NCBI GenBank assembly: GCA_937138495.1
Contig: CAKZPE010000050.1
Span: 62,001 to 126,000, forward strand
Source of the DNA: an uncultured Oceanospirillaceae bacterium
Lineage (GTDB): Bacteria > Pseudomonadota > Gammaproteobacteria > Pseudomonadales > Balneatricaceae
Reading direction: 5' to 3'
Length of the DNA stretch: 64,000 bases
Both the position numbers and the translations under genes were made by a program. Numbering within the stretch: the stretch's first letter is position 1; each line of letters opens with the position of its first letter. The notes under the pieces were generated by a model, which had not been told where the DNA came from, ran no database searches, and saw nothing but the letters and a program-made list of their open reading frames with translations. This document shows positions 9,609-18,046 of this stretch, in pieces.

Positions 9609-9719
9609 ATGAAACATTGCTGGGTTGCTGTGTTTATCAGTTGTATTTTATTGGCAGGCTGTGGCCAGAAAGGGCCATTGTATTTGCCGGATGAGGCTCC
9701 GCAGTCGGAGCAAAACTAA
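9609..9719 (+). CDS. lptM: Small lipoprotein LptM (YifL/LppL family)
   Basis: This 36-residue gene starts at ATG 9609 after a purine-rich CAGAGAGA stretch. It has a positively charged start, a short hydrophobic stretch and the lipobox LAGC, followed by the hallmark GQKGPLYLP. The cysteine would be lipidated. In E. coli, LptM (YifL) associates with the LptD/LptE LPS translocon. The position upstream of lysA-dapF and across from cyaY matches E. coli yifL and Pseudomonas lppL. It is easy to miss because of its size. Confidence 0.9.
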   Translation: MKHCWVAVFISCILLAGCGQKGPLYLPDEAPQSEQN

Positions 9720-9724
9720 ATTCC

Positions 9725-9744
9725 CTTGCGTGCTCATGCGCAAG
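9725..9744 (+). other. Hairpin in the lptM-lysA spacer
   Basis: CTTGCG and CGCAAG form a perfect 6-bp stem around an 8-base loop between lptM and lysA. There is no following T-run, so it is more likely an RNA processing or stability element, or a weak attenuator, than a terminator. Confidence 0.35.
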
Positions 9745-9766
9745 CAGCAGAAGTAGAAAAACAAAG

Positions 9767-11014
9767 ATGGATAACTTCGAATACCGAAACGGTGCTTTAT
9801 TCGCTGAAGATGTAGCGGTCAGTGCCATTGCTGAAGAGTTTGGAACCCCGGCCTACATTTATTCCCGGGATGCGCTGGAACGTGCTTATCTGGCTTACGC
9901 TGAAGCCCTGGAAGGGCGGGATGCACTGGTCTGTTATGCCGTTAAAGCAAACTCAAATATTGCAGTACTGAATGTTCTGGCCCGTTTAGGTGCCGGCTTC
10001 GATATTGTGTCTGAGGGTGAGCTGGAGCGGGTTCTGCAGGCCGGTGGTCAGGCGGATAAAATCGTATTCTCCGGCGTTGCTAAGCGCGAATCTGAAATGC
10101 GCCGGGCGCTGGAAGCAGGTATTCATTGTTTTAATATCGAATCTGAAGCAGAGCTGGACCGGCTGAACCGTGTCGCTGCGGATATGGGTAAGGTTGCACC
10201 GATTTCCCTGCGGGTAAATCCGGATGTGGATGCAGGTACGCATCCGTATATTTCCACCGGACTTAAAGATAATAAGTTTGGTGTGGCGATTGAGGATGCT
10301 GCGCGCATTTATACCTATGCGAATTCACTGAGCCATCTGAGCATTCAGGGGCTGGATTGCCATATTGGATCTCAGCTGACTGAGACAGCGCCTTTTATTG
10401 ATGCTCTGGACCGTTTGCTGGTACTGATCGACGCCCTGGCAGATAAGGGCATTACCATTCAGCACCTCGACCTGGGCGGTGGCCTGGGGGTGTGTTACAC
10501 CGATGAAGTACCGCCAACGCCTCAGGCTTATATTGCTGAGATTCTGGCGAAGCTGGGAGACCGGCCGCTGAAACTGATCTTTGAACCGGGCCGTTCTATC
10601 GCGGCGAATGCCGGTATCCTGGTCACTAAAGTCGAATTCCTGAAGTGTGCGGAACATAAGAATTTTGCCATTATTGATGCAGCGATGAACGATATGATCC
10701 GCCCGTCTCTGTACAGTGCTTACATGGACATTATTCCTGCACAGGTACGTGAAGACGGTGAAAGCCGGGTGTATGACCTGGTCGGTCCTGTATGTGAAAC
10801 CGGTGATTTTCTGGGTAAAGACCGCTCCCTGAATATTCAGCCGGATGACTTGCTGGCGGTTTGTTCTGCAGGGGCTTATGGCTTTACTATGAGCTCTAAT
10901 TACAATAGCCGAAACCGGGCGGTAGAAATCATGGTGGATGATGACCGTAGCCATGTGATCCGTCAGCGGGAAACCCTGAGTGATCAGTTACGGGGCGAGC
11001 AGTTACTGCCTTAA
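9767..11014 (+). CDS. lysA: Diaminopimelate decarboxylase
   Basis: LysA performs the last step of lysine synthesis, decarboxylating meso-diaminopimelate with pyridoxal phosphate. The 415-residue protein has the PLP lysine in CYAVKANSN, the Gly-rich loop LDLGGGLGV, the EPGRSIAANAG segment, and the C-terminal active-site CETGDFL and YGFTMSSNYNSR. Length is typical. It lies between lptM and dapF in the conserved order. The Shine-Dalgarno is weak (purine-rich AGAAGTAGAAAAACAAAG). Confidence 0.97.
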   Translation: MDNFEYRNGALFAEDVAVSAIAEEFGTPAYIYSRDALERAYLAYAEALEGRDALVCYAVKANSNIAVLNVLARLGAGFDIVSEGELERVLQAGGQADKIVFSGVAKRESEMRRALEAGIHCFNIESEAELDRLNRVAADMGKVAPISLRVNPDVDAGTHPYISTGLKDNKFGVAIEDAARIYTYANSLSHLSIQGLDCHIGSQLTETAPFIDALDRLLVLIDALADKGITIQHLDLGGGLGVCYTDEVPPTPQAYIAEILAKLGDRPLKLIFEPGRSIAANAGILVTKVEFLKCAEHKNFAIIDAAMNDMIRPSLYSAYMDIIPAQVREDGESRVYDLVGPVCETGDFLGKDRSLNIQPDDLLAVCSAGAYGFTMSSNYNSRNRAVEIMVDDDRSHVIRQRETLSDQLRGEQLLP

Positions 11015-11040
11015 CGCCAGACGGACACCGGTTTGCTGTT

Positions 11041-11058
11041 GCCCGGCTATTGCCGGGC
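11041..11058 (+). other. Perfect hairpin in the lysA-dapF spacer
   Basis: GCCCGGC and GCCGGGC form a 7-bp GC stem with a TATT loop in the 68-base gap between lysA and dapF. It lacks a U-tract. It could reduce read-through or protect the lysA 3' end from exonucleases. Confidence 0.4.
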
Positions 11059-11082
11059 TGTTACACCAAGTAAGAGAACATT

Positions 11083-11913
11083 ATGTTAGTCCGATTTACA
11101 AAAATGCACGGCCTGGGGAATGATTTCCTGGTGCTGGATATGGTTACCCAGAAAATCAGGCTGAATTCTGCACTGGTAGCAAAGCTGGCTGACCGTAATT
11201 TTGGTGTGGGTTTCGATCAGTTACTGATTGTTGAGCCGCCAACCAACCCTGATATGGATTTCCGTTACCGTATTTATAATGCCGATGGCAGCGAAGTGGA
11301 ACATTGTGGCAATGGTGCCCGGTGTTTCGCCAAGTTTGTACGGGATAAGCGTTTAACCGCTAAAGACCGGATTGCCGTTGAGACTCAGAAAGGCGAAATC
11401 TATCTGACGGTCACTGAAAATCAGGATGTCGAAGTGGATATGGGCGCGCCTGTGCTGGCTCCCCGGGATGTGCCATTTCAGTCTGATGATCAGGCGGCCA
11501 CGTATCAGGTAGACGCTGAGGGTGCGACGCATGAAGTCAGTGCTGTTTCTATGGGTAACCCCCACGGCGTGCTGGTGGTTGATTCTGTAGAGACTGCCCC
11601 GGTTGAAACCCTGGGGCCGGTACTGGAAGCCCATCCACAGTTCCCGGCTAAGGCAAACATTGGTTTTATGGAAGTCGTTGCCCGTAATGAAGTGCGTTTA
11701 AGGGTATTCGAGCGGGGAGCAGGGGAAACACTGGCCTGTGGAACCGGCGCCTGTGCGGCGGTGGTGGCAGGGCAGCTACGTGGCCTGCTTGATGAAAGAG
11801 TAAAGGTACATTTGCCGGGTGGCAGCCTGGATATTTCCTGGCAGGGCAACAGTACATCGGTAATGATGACCGGACCGGCAACAACGGTATTTGAAGGGCA
11901 GATATATATATGA
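11083..11913 (+). CDS. dapF: Diaminopimelate epimerase
   Basis: DapF converts LL- to meso-diaminopimelate for lysine and peptidoglycan synthesis. The 276-residue protein has both catalytic cysteines: Cys75 in EHCGNGARC and Cys219 in LACGTGACA. The N-terminal KMHGLGNDF is diagnostic. The last four bases overlap the start of the DUF484 gene (ATGA), consistent with the dapF-DUF484-xerC-yigB operon known from enterobacteria and pseudomonads. Confidence 0.97.
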   Translation: MLVRFTKMHGLGNDFLVLDMVTQKIRLNSALVAKLADRNFGVGFDQLLIVEPPTNPDMDFRYRIYNADGSEVEHCGNGARCFAKFVRDKRLTAKDRIAVETQKGEIYLTVTENQDVEVDMGAPVLAPRDVPFQSDDQAATYQVDAEGATHEVSAVSMGNPHGVLVVDSVETAPVETLGPVLEAHPQFPAKANIGFMEVVARNEVRLRVFERGAGETLACGTGACAAVVAGQLRGLLDERVKVHLPGGSLDISWQGNSTSVMMTGPATTVFEGQIYI

Positions 11914-12605
11914 CAGCTGATGCAGTTGAGGTTCAGACCCCGATATCTGAACAGCAGGTAATTGATTACCTTAAGCAGCACCCGGATTTTTTTACCGGTA
12001 ACGAACATTTACTGGAAAAACTGTATGTGCCTCATCAGCGGGGTAATACGGTGTCTCTGGTGGAACGGCAGACGTCACTGTTACGGGAAAAGAACCGTGA
12101 ACTGTACGACTATCTGAGTGATCTGGTCGGCGTGGCCCGGGAAAATGAAATTCAGTTTAAGAAGACCAAGAAAATGGTCGTGTCATTACTGGAAGCCGAA
12201 ACTCTGGATGATGTGGCGCTGGCGGTGGATGAATGCCTGTGTGAAGAATTTCACAGTGACACGACCGCGTTATTGCTGTTTGGTCCGGCGCAGGATGACA
12301 TCAATAATTTACGGATGATACCCCGTGAAGATGCAGCTGTCGTGGAGGTGCTGGCGAACAGTTCTCAGACCAGTTGCGGTAACCTGACTGAGCTGCAGAA
12401 TGAGTTGCTGTTCAAAGAGCATGCTTTCAAAGTGAAGTCAGCTGCCGCTGTACCACTGGTGAAGGGCGAAACTATCGGCCTGCTGGCGATCGGCAGCTAT
12501 GACAGTGAATATTTCCAGAGTAATCAGGGGACGCTCTTTCTGGATTATATTGGTCAGGTGCTGAGCCGGGTCGTTTCACATATTTTGCGTCGGTCTGAGG
12601 GATAG
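11910..12605 (+). CDS. DUF484 family protein (YigA-like, GAF-like fold)
   Basis: This 231-residue protein matches the DUF484 pattern: an N-terminal helical [14 protein letters not shown] segment, the [24 protein letters not shown] coiled region, and a GAF-like C-terminal half ending in a helix. Its biochemical role is not established. It is always seen between dapF and xerC in this type of operon, and here it overlaps dapF by 4 bases and is 2 bases from xerC. Confidence 0.88.
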   Translation: MTADAVEVQTPISEQQVIDYLKQHPDFFTGNEHLLEKLYVPHQRGNTVSLVERQTSLLREKNRELYDYLSDLVGVARENEIQFKKTKKMVVSLLEAETLDDVALAVDECLCEEFHSDTTALLLFGPAQDDINNLRMIPREDAAVVEVLANSSQTSCGNLTELQNELLFKEHAFKVKSAAAVPLVKGETIGLLAIGSYDSEYFQSNQGTLFLDYIGQVLSRVVSHILRRSEG

Positions 12606-12607
12606 GC

Positions 12608-13576
12608 TTGACGTCTGAGCAGCCGGATCAGGCGCGTTCAGGTTTTTTTGACTATCTGAGCGCAGAACGGCAGCTGTCTCAACATACGCTGGATAATTAC
12701 CGGCGCGATCTGCAACGGTTGTGGGAATACCTGCAACTTCAGCAGATTTTCAATCTGGCTGAATCGCCCTGGCATAAAGTTCTTCCCCAACATATCCGTG
12801 GTTTTGTCGCCACTGTTCATCGTCAGGGGCTGGGGGGGAAAAGCATTCAGCGGGCACTTTCAGCGATCCGTACCTTTTATAAATATCTGCACCGCGAAGG
12901 ATTGGCACAGGCTGATCCTGCGGCAGGTATCCGCGCCCCCAAAAGCCCGCAGCGTTTACCCCGTACACTGGATGCTGATCAGTTAAGCGGGCTGCTTGAC
13001 CAGCCGCTGGGTAAAGATCCACTCAGCCGGCGGGATCATGCGATGGCAGAATTGCTGTATTCATCCGGCATGCGACTGGCGGAGCTGGTCAGTCTGGACC
13101 TGTATGATCTGGACTTTCAGGATGCCAGCCTGCGGGTGACGGGTAAGGGCCGTAAAGAGCGGTTGTTACCGGTTGGGCGACAGGCTATGGAAGCGCTGGA
13201 GCGTTGGCTGGATTGCCGTGATAAGTTGGCCAGGCCGGAAGAGATGGCCGTGTTTGTCAGCCAGCGCGGTCATCGTATCTCGGCCCGCAGTGTGCAGCTC
13301 AGGCTGGCTCGCTGGGGCGAATATCAGGGCAGTGACAGCCGGGTACATCCACACCGCCTGCGTCATTCATTCGCCAGTGATATGCTGGCATCCAGTGGTG
13401 ACCTGAGGGCTGTACAGGAGTTGCTGGGGCACTCTGATATTGCGACAACACAGGTATATACCCATTTGGATTTCCAGCATTTGCTGGACGTTTACGATAA
13501 GGCGCACCCCCGGGCCAGGCGTCAGTCGGGCAGGGTATCTGCCGGTAAAAAAGAGAAACAGGATAACAATGATTAA
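12608..13576 (+). CDS. xerC: Tyrosine recombinase XerC
   Basis: XerC acts with XerD at dif to resolve chromosome dimers. The 322-residue protein has the core-binding domain (~1-105) and the catalytic domain with Arg156 (SSGMRLAEL), Lys180 (TGKGRKERLLPV), His249 and Arg252 (HPHRLRHSF), His275 (LLGHSDIATTQ) and the nucleophile Tyr284. The start is TTG, preceded by GAGGGATAGG. The operon position after DUF484 supports XerC rather than a phage integrase. The C-terminus carries a basic Lys/Arg-rich tail and overlaps the next gene by 8 bases. Confidence 0.95.
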   Translation: MTSEQPDQARSGFFDYLSAERQLSQHTLDNYRRDLQRLWEYLQLQQIFNLAESPWHKVLPQHIRGFVATVHRQGLGGKSIQRALSAIRTFYKYLHREGLAQADPAAGIRAPKSPQRLPRTLDADQLSGLLDQPLGKDPLSRRDHAMAELLYSSGMRLAELVSLDLYDLDFQDASLRVTGKGRKERLLPVGRQAMEALERWLDCRDKLARPEEMAVFVSQRGHRISARSVQLRLARWGEYQGSDSRVHPHRLRHSFASDMLASSGDLRAVQELLGHSDIATTQVYTHLDFQHLLDVYDKAHPRARRQSGRVSAGKKEKQDNND

Positions 13577-14276
13577 ATGTATCACCTTTGACCTGGACGA
13601 TACCCTCTGGGCTGTTGATCCGGTTATTACTCATGCGAACAACACCCTGTATGGCTGGCTGGATGAGCATGCTCCGGGGTTTACCCGGCAGCATCAGGTC
13701 AGTGATTTTCCGGCGCTGCGTGAACAGGTGCTGGAGGCCTATCCTGAAACTGCTCACAGTGTGACGCTGATTCGTTTGCGTCAGCTGGAAATCGGTTTGC
13801 GTCAGGCCGGTTACAGTGAGGCGGAAATAGAAAAGCTGGTGCCACCGGCGTTTGATATATTTTTGGCCGCCCGTAATGAAGTCACTTTTTTCCCGTATGT
13901 GACTGAAATGCTGGGTGCGCTTAAACAGCAGAACTACCGGATTGGCGCACTGAGTAATGGCAATGCGGAAGTTGGCCGGGCAGGTTTGGGGGAATGGTTC
14001 GATTTTGCCTTTAATGCACATCTGGTGGGGCATGAAAAACCGCATCCGGCGATGTTTGAGAAAATGCTGGCCAGTGAAGAGTTACTGCCTGCTGAGGTTA
14101 TTCATATCGGTGATAATCCTGATCATGATGTCGCCGGTGCTCAGCAGTTGGGGATTCGGACTATTTGGGTAAATTTACAGCAACGTGCCCATAAAACAGG
14201 TGAAAACGCCGATCAGGTGGTAACCTGTTTAAGTGAAGTATTTGATGCGGTTACGGCGATTCACACCCGGGGATAG
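13569..14276 (+). CDS. yigB: HAD-family phosphatase YigB-like
   Basis: This is a HAD-superfamily hydrolase of 235 residues starting at ATG 13569, with motif I FDLDDTLW directly at the N-terminus, motif II LSNG and the motif IV region HIGDNPDHDVAGA. In E. coli YigB is an FMN/pyrimidine-type phosphatase encoded after xerC, and the gene order here is identical. A longer open frame to 13440 runs through xerC but adds a non-family N-terminus. The start overlaps the end of xerC by 8 bases. Confidence 0.88.
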   Translation: MIKCITFDLDDTLWAVDPVITHANNTLYGWLDEHAPGFTRQHQVSDFPALREQVLEAYPETAHSVTLIRLRQLEIGLRQAGYSEAEIEKLVPPAFDIFLAARNEVTFFPYVTEMLGALKQQNYRIGALSNGNAEVGRAGLGEWFDFAFNAHLVGHEKPHPAMFEKMLASEELLPAEVIHIGDNPDHDVAGAQQLGIRTIWVNLQQRAHKTGENADQVVTCLSEVFDAVTAIHTRG

Positions 14277-14310
14277 GGTGCGCGGATAACCGGAAATAAA
14301 AGGAATGCTT

Positions 14311-14823
14311 ATGTCAGGCCAGTTACGTAACCAGATAAACATGACCTATGATTCAGCGGAAGACCGGATTCTGATCCGGGCCACTGATCAGGGGAGGGAA
14401 TATCGTGCCTGGTGGACACGTCGGCTGGCGTTACGCATGAGTAATCTGTTTGTTGAACAGGCGTTCCCTACAGAGAACAGTGACAGCCATCTTGCACCGG
14501 ATCAGCGGCAGGTGCTGGGTGATATGGAAAAGCAGGGCGCCATTCAGAGTGCCGACTTCGACACGCCCTTTGAAGAAGCTGCTATTGACCATTATCCGTT
14601 GGGAGAAGATGGCATCCTGATCCAGCGTATCGATGTGAAAATTGATGGCAAAGTGGTGAAGCTGGTGATGCTGCCGGCGGACGGTGAAGGGCTGACCCTG
14701 ACGCTTCCTCCCAGCCAGCGCTATTCCTTTGAACATATGTTACATCAGGTGATGCAGGCGGCTGACTGGCATCTGGCAGCGACACTGCCGGTTACTGAGC
14801 AGGCTGGTATCATTACCCATTAA
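14311..14823 (+). CDS. Conserved hypothetical protein
   Basis: This 170-residue protein has no motif I recognise. It is acidic overall with an N-terminal segment (DSAEDRILIRATDQGREYRAWWTRRLA) that looks like a beta hairpin followed by a helix. There is no signal peptide or membrane segment. An ATG at 14305 immediately abuts AGGA, whereas ATG 14311 sits seven bases after it, so 14311 is taken as the start. It follows yigB by 34 bases and could belong to that operon. Confidence 0.7.
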   Translation: MSGQLRNQINMTYDSAEDRILIRATDQGREYRAWWTRRLALRMSNLFVEQAFPTENSDSHLAPDQRQVLGDMEKQGAIQSADFDTPFEEAAIDHYPLGEDGILIQRIDVKIDGKVVKLVMLPADGEGLTLTLPPSQRYSFEHMLHQVMQAADWHLAATLPVTEQAGIITH

Positions 14824-14914
14824 GTCAGGGACTGTTTCACGCTCTTGGCCGTTAATCTGCTTCGCGCTACCCGTTCAGGGGCAGGGAAGGCACTCGTTTT
14901 AGCAAGGTACGGTT

Positions 14915-15775
14915 ATGCGACATATTCATAAACACAGTTTACGGGTGGCGGATATTACCCGCAGTATTGATTTTTATCAGACCTGTCTGGGCATGACACT
15001 GGTGAGTGAATACCGGCATCAGGGGCTGCGTTGCTGTCTGCTTGGTTATGTTCGTGATTCAGACAGTACACCGCCGACGTTGCTGGAACTGATCGGGACC
15101 GATGGCTTCAGGCGATTGCCTGGCACACAGCCTGCCGGGTACTGGAAAATTGCCCTGTCGGTTGCTGATGTGGATATTGCCCGTCTGTGCCTGACGGAAA
15201 AAGGTGTGGAGGTTACGCCCGCCCGTCAGGTACCTGATGTTGCTTACCTGTGCCACTTTAATGATCCGGATGGCCATTGTATTGAGCTGATTCAGCATCA
15301 GTTTGAAGCAAATCATCAGGCCTGCCAGAGAGACGGGCGTTATCCGCTGGGCGGGGAAGCCGTCTTTTCGCTGATTACATACCGGATAAAGGACCCTCAG
15401 GCCAGTGTGGCGTTCTATCAGCAGCTGGGAATGCGTCTGTTGTCCCGTCAGGACGTTGAGTTTGCCGGGTTTACACTGTATTTCTTTGGCTACAGCGATG
15501 AGGCTTTGCCTGATGCAGATATCTGTGCGGTGGGTAACCGGGAGTGGCTCTGGCAGCGGCCTTATACCCTTATTGAACTGCAGCATAACTGGGGAACAGA
15601 ACTTCAGGATGCCTTTGCGTATGATGTGTCAGCGGACACCGGTTTTGTTGGAACAGAACTGGTTACGAACGAATCTGAATTACTGGCGCTGACTGACCGG
15701 AGTGTGGCGGACGCGCCGGTCTGCTTTGATCCGGACGGGTACCGTATCGACGTCAGACAGATCTGCGTCGAGTAA
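14915..15775 (+). CDS. Two-domain VOC (glyoxalase I-like) protein
   Basis: This 286-residue protein contains two vicinal-oxygen-chelate domains. Domain 1 (~1-130) begins HKHSLRVADITRSIDFY and ends FNDPDGHCIELIQ. Domain 2 (~150-286) has VAFYQQLGMRLL and ends FDPDGYRIDV. The layout resembles two-domain glyoxalase I proteins that detoxify methylglyoxal with glutathione. Metal ligands are plausible (N-terminal His; Glu in LLELIG and IELI; Glu in LIELQHNWG), but the exact substrate is uncertain. Confidence 0.78.
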   Translation: MRHIHKHSLRVADITRSIDFYQTCLGMTLVSEYRHQGLRCCLLGYVRDSDSTPPTLLELIGTDGFRRLPGTQPAGYWKIALSVADVDIARLCLTEKGVEVTPARQVPDVAYLCHFNDPDGHCIELIQHQFEANHQACQRDGRYPLGGEAVFSLITYRIKDPQASVAFYQQLGMRLLSRQDVEFAGFTLYFFGYSDEALPDADICAVGNREWLWQRPYTLIELQHNWGTELQDAFAYDVSADTGFVGTELVTNESELLALTDRSVADAPVCFDPDGYRIDVRQICVE

Positions 15776-15876
15776 CCACTGGCAAGGTATAGACTAAAGT
15801 CTTCTCACAGCAATGGCGTGGTTCTGAAAGAATAGAATGCCTGAGACTTAACAAAATAATAATAACGGTGGCTTGT

Positions 15877-16158
15877 GTGGGTAAGATTTTTCTCTGGATC
15901 AGCGCAGTACTTCTCGTGGTGTATACCATGAAAACTCAATACCTGACATCCACTACCTGGCAGCCGTTTAAAGATGCCTGTATGACTTCCGAAGGTGCGA
16001 CTGATGCGCAATGCAGCTGCCTGGCGGATTATGTTCATAAGCACTTCAGTGACCGTGAAGTGCAGCAGATTATGGATCAGGCCGTTGCTGACCCTGCACT
16101 GCAGCATAAGATAGAAGGCATTGTCCGGGTCGGTTCAAAGCAGTGCCTGAATCCTTAG
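15877..16158 (+). CDS. Small membrane-anchored Cys-containing protein, function unknown
   Basis: This is a short protein of about 93 residues with one N-terminal hydrophobic anchor (KIFLWISAVLLVVY), then a soluble domain with four cysteines arranged DAC...QCSC...QC. The CxC and spaced cysteines suggest a disulfide-bonded periplasmic domain. The start is ambiguous: GTG 15877 follows a GGTGG stretch at good spacing, while GTG 15868 in the same frame has no ribosome site. No family is recognised. It lies convergent with nudE. Confidence 0.6.
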   Translation: MGKIFLWISAVLLVVYTMKTQYLTSTTWQPFKDACMTSEGATDAQCSCLADYVHKHFSDREVQQIMDQAVADPALQHKIEGIVRVGSKQCLNP

Positions 16159-16196
16159 CGCCTGATTCTTCGCTCCGGATACTTAACTCCGGATTT

Positions 16197-16745
16197 TTAA
16201 CTGCCTTGCTGAATCTGGTCGCGGACCATATAGAGTGCGGCAATGGTCCGGGCTTCTGAGAAATCCTCCCGGTCGAACAGTTCGTTCAGCCGGGCCAGTG
16301 GCCAGCGCACTACCTCCATGTCTTCCGGTTCATCCCCTTCCAGTTTGCAAGGATACAGATCCCGTGCCAGTACGGTGGTGATTTTGTGTCCCATGTAATT
16401 AGGGGCAGAAGTCATTTCTTTAATGCTGATAATATTGCGGGCACCGAAGCCTGCTTCTTCCTTCAGTTCCCGGTCGGCGGCAATAATGGCATCTTCACCC
16501 GGATCAATCAGGCCTTTGGGCAGCGTCAGCAGATAATCCTCAACGCCCACTGCGTACTCTTTAATCAGGATAATATTGTCGTTTTCATCAATGGCGACAA
16601 TCATCACTGCACCATTGCCCCGAACGGCCAGGCGTTCATAGGTGCGTTCCACGCCGTTTGAAAAACGTAAATCTACCGCTTCGACTTTGAATAACCGGCT
16701 CTGGGAGGGCTGGCTGATCTTCAATATTTCGGGCTTTACGGGCAT
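16197..16745 (-). CDS. nudE: ADP compounds hydrolase NudE
   Basis: This 182-residue NUDIX hydrolase has an intact box (GLIDPGEDAIIAADRELKEEAG). The upstream LPKG and the TSAPNYMGHKITTVLARDLYP segment match NudE, which hydrolyses ADP-ribose, NADH and Ap3A-type compounds. It is divergent from the yrfG-like gene, as in enterobacteria where nudE, yrfG, hslR and hslO cluster. The intact box contrasts with the degenerate NUDIX-like protein at 2631-3371. Confidence 0.9.
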   Translation of the reverse strand: MPVKPEILKISQPSQSRLFKVEAVDLRFSNGVERTYERLAVRGNGAVMIVAIDENDNIILIKEYAVGVEDYLLTLPKGLIDPGEDAIIAADRELKEEAGFGARNIISIKEMTSAPNYMGHKITTVLARDLYPCKLEGDEPEDMEVVRWPLARLNELFDREDFSEARTIAALYMVRDQIQQGS

Positions 16746-16860
16746 ACTCTTGGGCTTCCTTAATGGTACCGGGTCTGAACGGGTACTTCGTGAGTGAGCT
16801 ATGGTGGATTATACTGATAGCCGCTGGCAACAATATTAACTCTCTGGCTGTAACTTTCCT

Positions 16861-17511
16861 ATGGATTGGCAAAATATAGATACCGTGCTGTTAGATATGG
16901 ACGGCACCTTGCTGGATCTGCACTTTGATACCTACTTCTGGCTGGAACATGTGCCAATGCGCTATGCCCAGCTGCATCAGACCGATGCTGCTGAAACCCG
17001 GGCCTGGCTGCTGAAGCGCCTGCGTGAAGAACGGGGTACGTTAAACTGGTATTGCCTGGATTACTGGAGCAGTGAACTGAAGATTGATGTCGCCGGGCTG
17101 AAACATGAAGTGCGGGAAAAGATCGCCTTTCGCCCCCATGTACAGGATTTTCTGGCCCATCTGCGGGCACGTAATATGCGCACGCTGATTGTAACCAATG
17201 CCCATCGTGATGGTCTGACGCTGAAATTGCAGGAGACCGGTCTTGATAAGCTGGTAGACGATATCATCGTTTCACATGATTTTCGTCTGCCCAAAGAAGA
17301 CCCGCAGTTCTGGCACGAAATGCAGAAAGTAGAACCCTTCAATCCGGCCAGTACCTTGCTGGTGGATGACAGTCTGCCGGTGCTGGAGTCTGCCCGCCAG
17401 TTTGGCATTGGCTATTTGCTGAGTATTTATCAGCCGGATAGCCAGCAACCCAAACGCGAAATTGATGATTTCGCAGCTATTCATCATTTTGACGAGATAA
17501 TCCGTGGCTAA
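16861..17511 (+). CDS. yrfG: HAD nucleotidase YrfG-like (GMP/IMP 5'-nucleotidase)
   Basis: This 216-residue HAD hydrolase has motif I LLDMDGTLLDL, motif II LIVTNAH, a Lys in LPKEDPQFW and motif IV LLVDDSLPVLESA. Together with position immediately before hslR, this matches E. coli YrfG, a purine nucleotidase. The gene overlaps hslR by 8 bases. Confidence 0.87.
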   Translation: MDWQNIDTVLLDMDGTLLDLHFDTYFWLEHVPMRYAQLHQTDAAETRAWLLKRLREERGTLNWYCLDYWSSELKIDVAGLKHEVREKIAFRPHVQDFLAHLRARNMRTLIVTNAHRDGLTLKLQETGLDKLVDDIIVSHDFRLPKEDPQFWHEMQKVEPFNPASTLLVDDSLPVLESARQFGIGYLLSIYQPDSQQPKREIDDFAAIHHFDEIIRG

Positions 17512-17929
17512 ACACACAGCATCAAATTCTAAGAGTACCGCTGATAAAGGGGCGGATGCGAAAGTCCGGCTGGATAAATGGTTATGGGCCGCGCGCTTTT
17601 TTAAAACCCGTGCCATCGCTAAGCAGGCTGTTGAAGGCGGTAAGGTTCACTATGACGGTCAGCGTTCCAAATGCAGCCGGATTGTTGAAGTAGGTGCAGA
17701 GCTGGTCATCCGTCAGGGGTTTGATGAGAAGACAGTGGTGATTGTGGCTATTGCAGAGCAGCGTCGCGGTGCACCCGAAGCACAGAAACTGTATAGCGAA
17801 ACCGCAGACAGCCAGGCAAAGCGGGAACTCACAGCCGAGCAGCGTAAAGCCATGCGTGGAAATCTGGGGCCTGATGTCCGGCCTAATAAACGCGATCGCC
17901 GGCGTATTATGCAGTTTAAGGATCAGTAG
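17504..17929 (+). CDS. hslR: Heat shock protein 15, S4-domain RNA-binding protein
   Basis: This 141-residue protein has an N-terminal S4 domain (VRLDKWLWAARFFKTRAIAKQAVEGGKV) and a basic C-terminal tail. Hsp15 binds free 50S subunits carrying nascent chains and helps recycle stalled ribosomes. The start is GTG, overlapping the yrfG stop region. The yrfG-hslR-hslO order is the conserved one. Confidence 0.94.
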   Translation: MAKHTASNSKSTADKGADAKVRLDKWLWAARFFKTRAIAKQAVEGGKVHYDGQRSKCSRIVEVGAELVIRQGFDEKTVVIVAIAEQRRGAPEAQKLYSETADSQAKRELTAEQRKAMRGNLGPDVRPNKRDRRRIMQFKDQ

Positions 17930-18046
17930 CCGCCCATTTTTCGTACAGTTATGTGCTAGAATGCCGCCCTTATTTTTCAGCTGTCGGTAATCTGTATTGT
18001 GATTACCACCGCCAGCTTTATCATCAAATGTTAGTTTGAGAGTAAC

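Noticed and set aside
13440..13568. N-terminal extension of the YigB-like protein
   Set aside because: It lies inside xerC, and the HAD motif I begins directly at ATG 13569, which is the family start.
12608..13576. Phage integrase or mobile element signal
   Set aside because: The tyrosine recombinase is XerC by motif set and operon position; there are no attachment repeats or phage genes.
13299..14045. 248-residue minus-strand open frame opposite xerC/yigB
   Set aside because: Shadow frame spanning two well-supported genes on the other strand.
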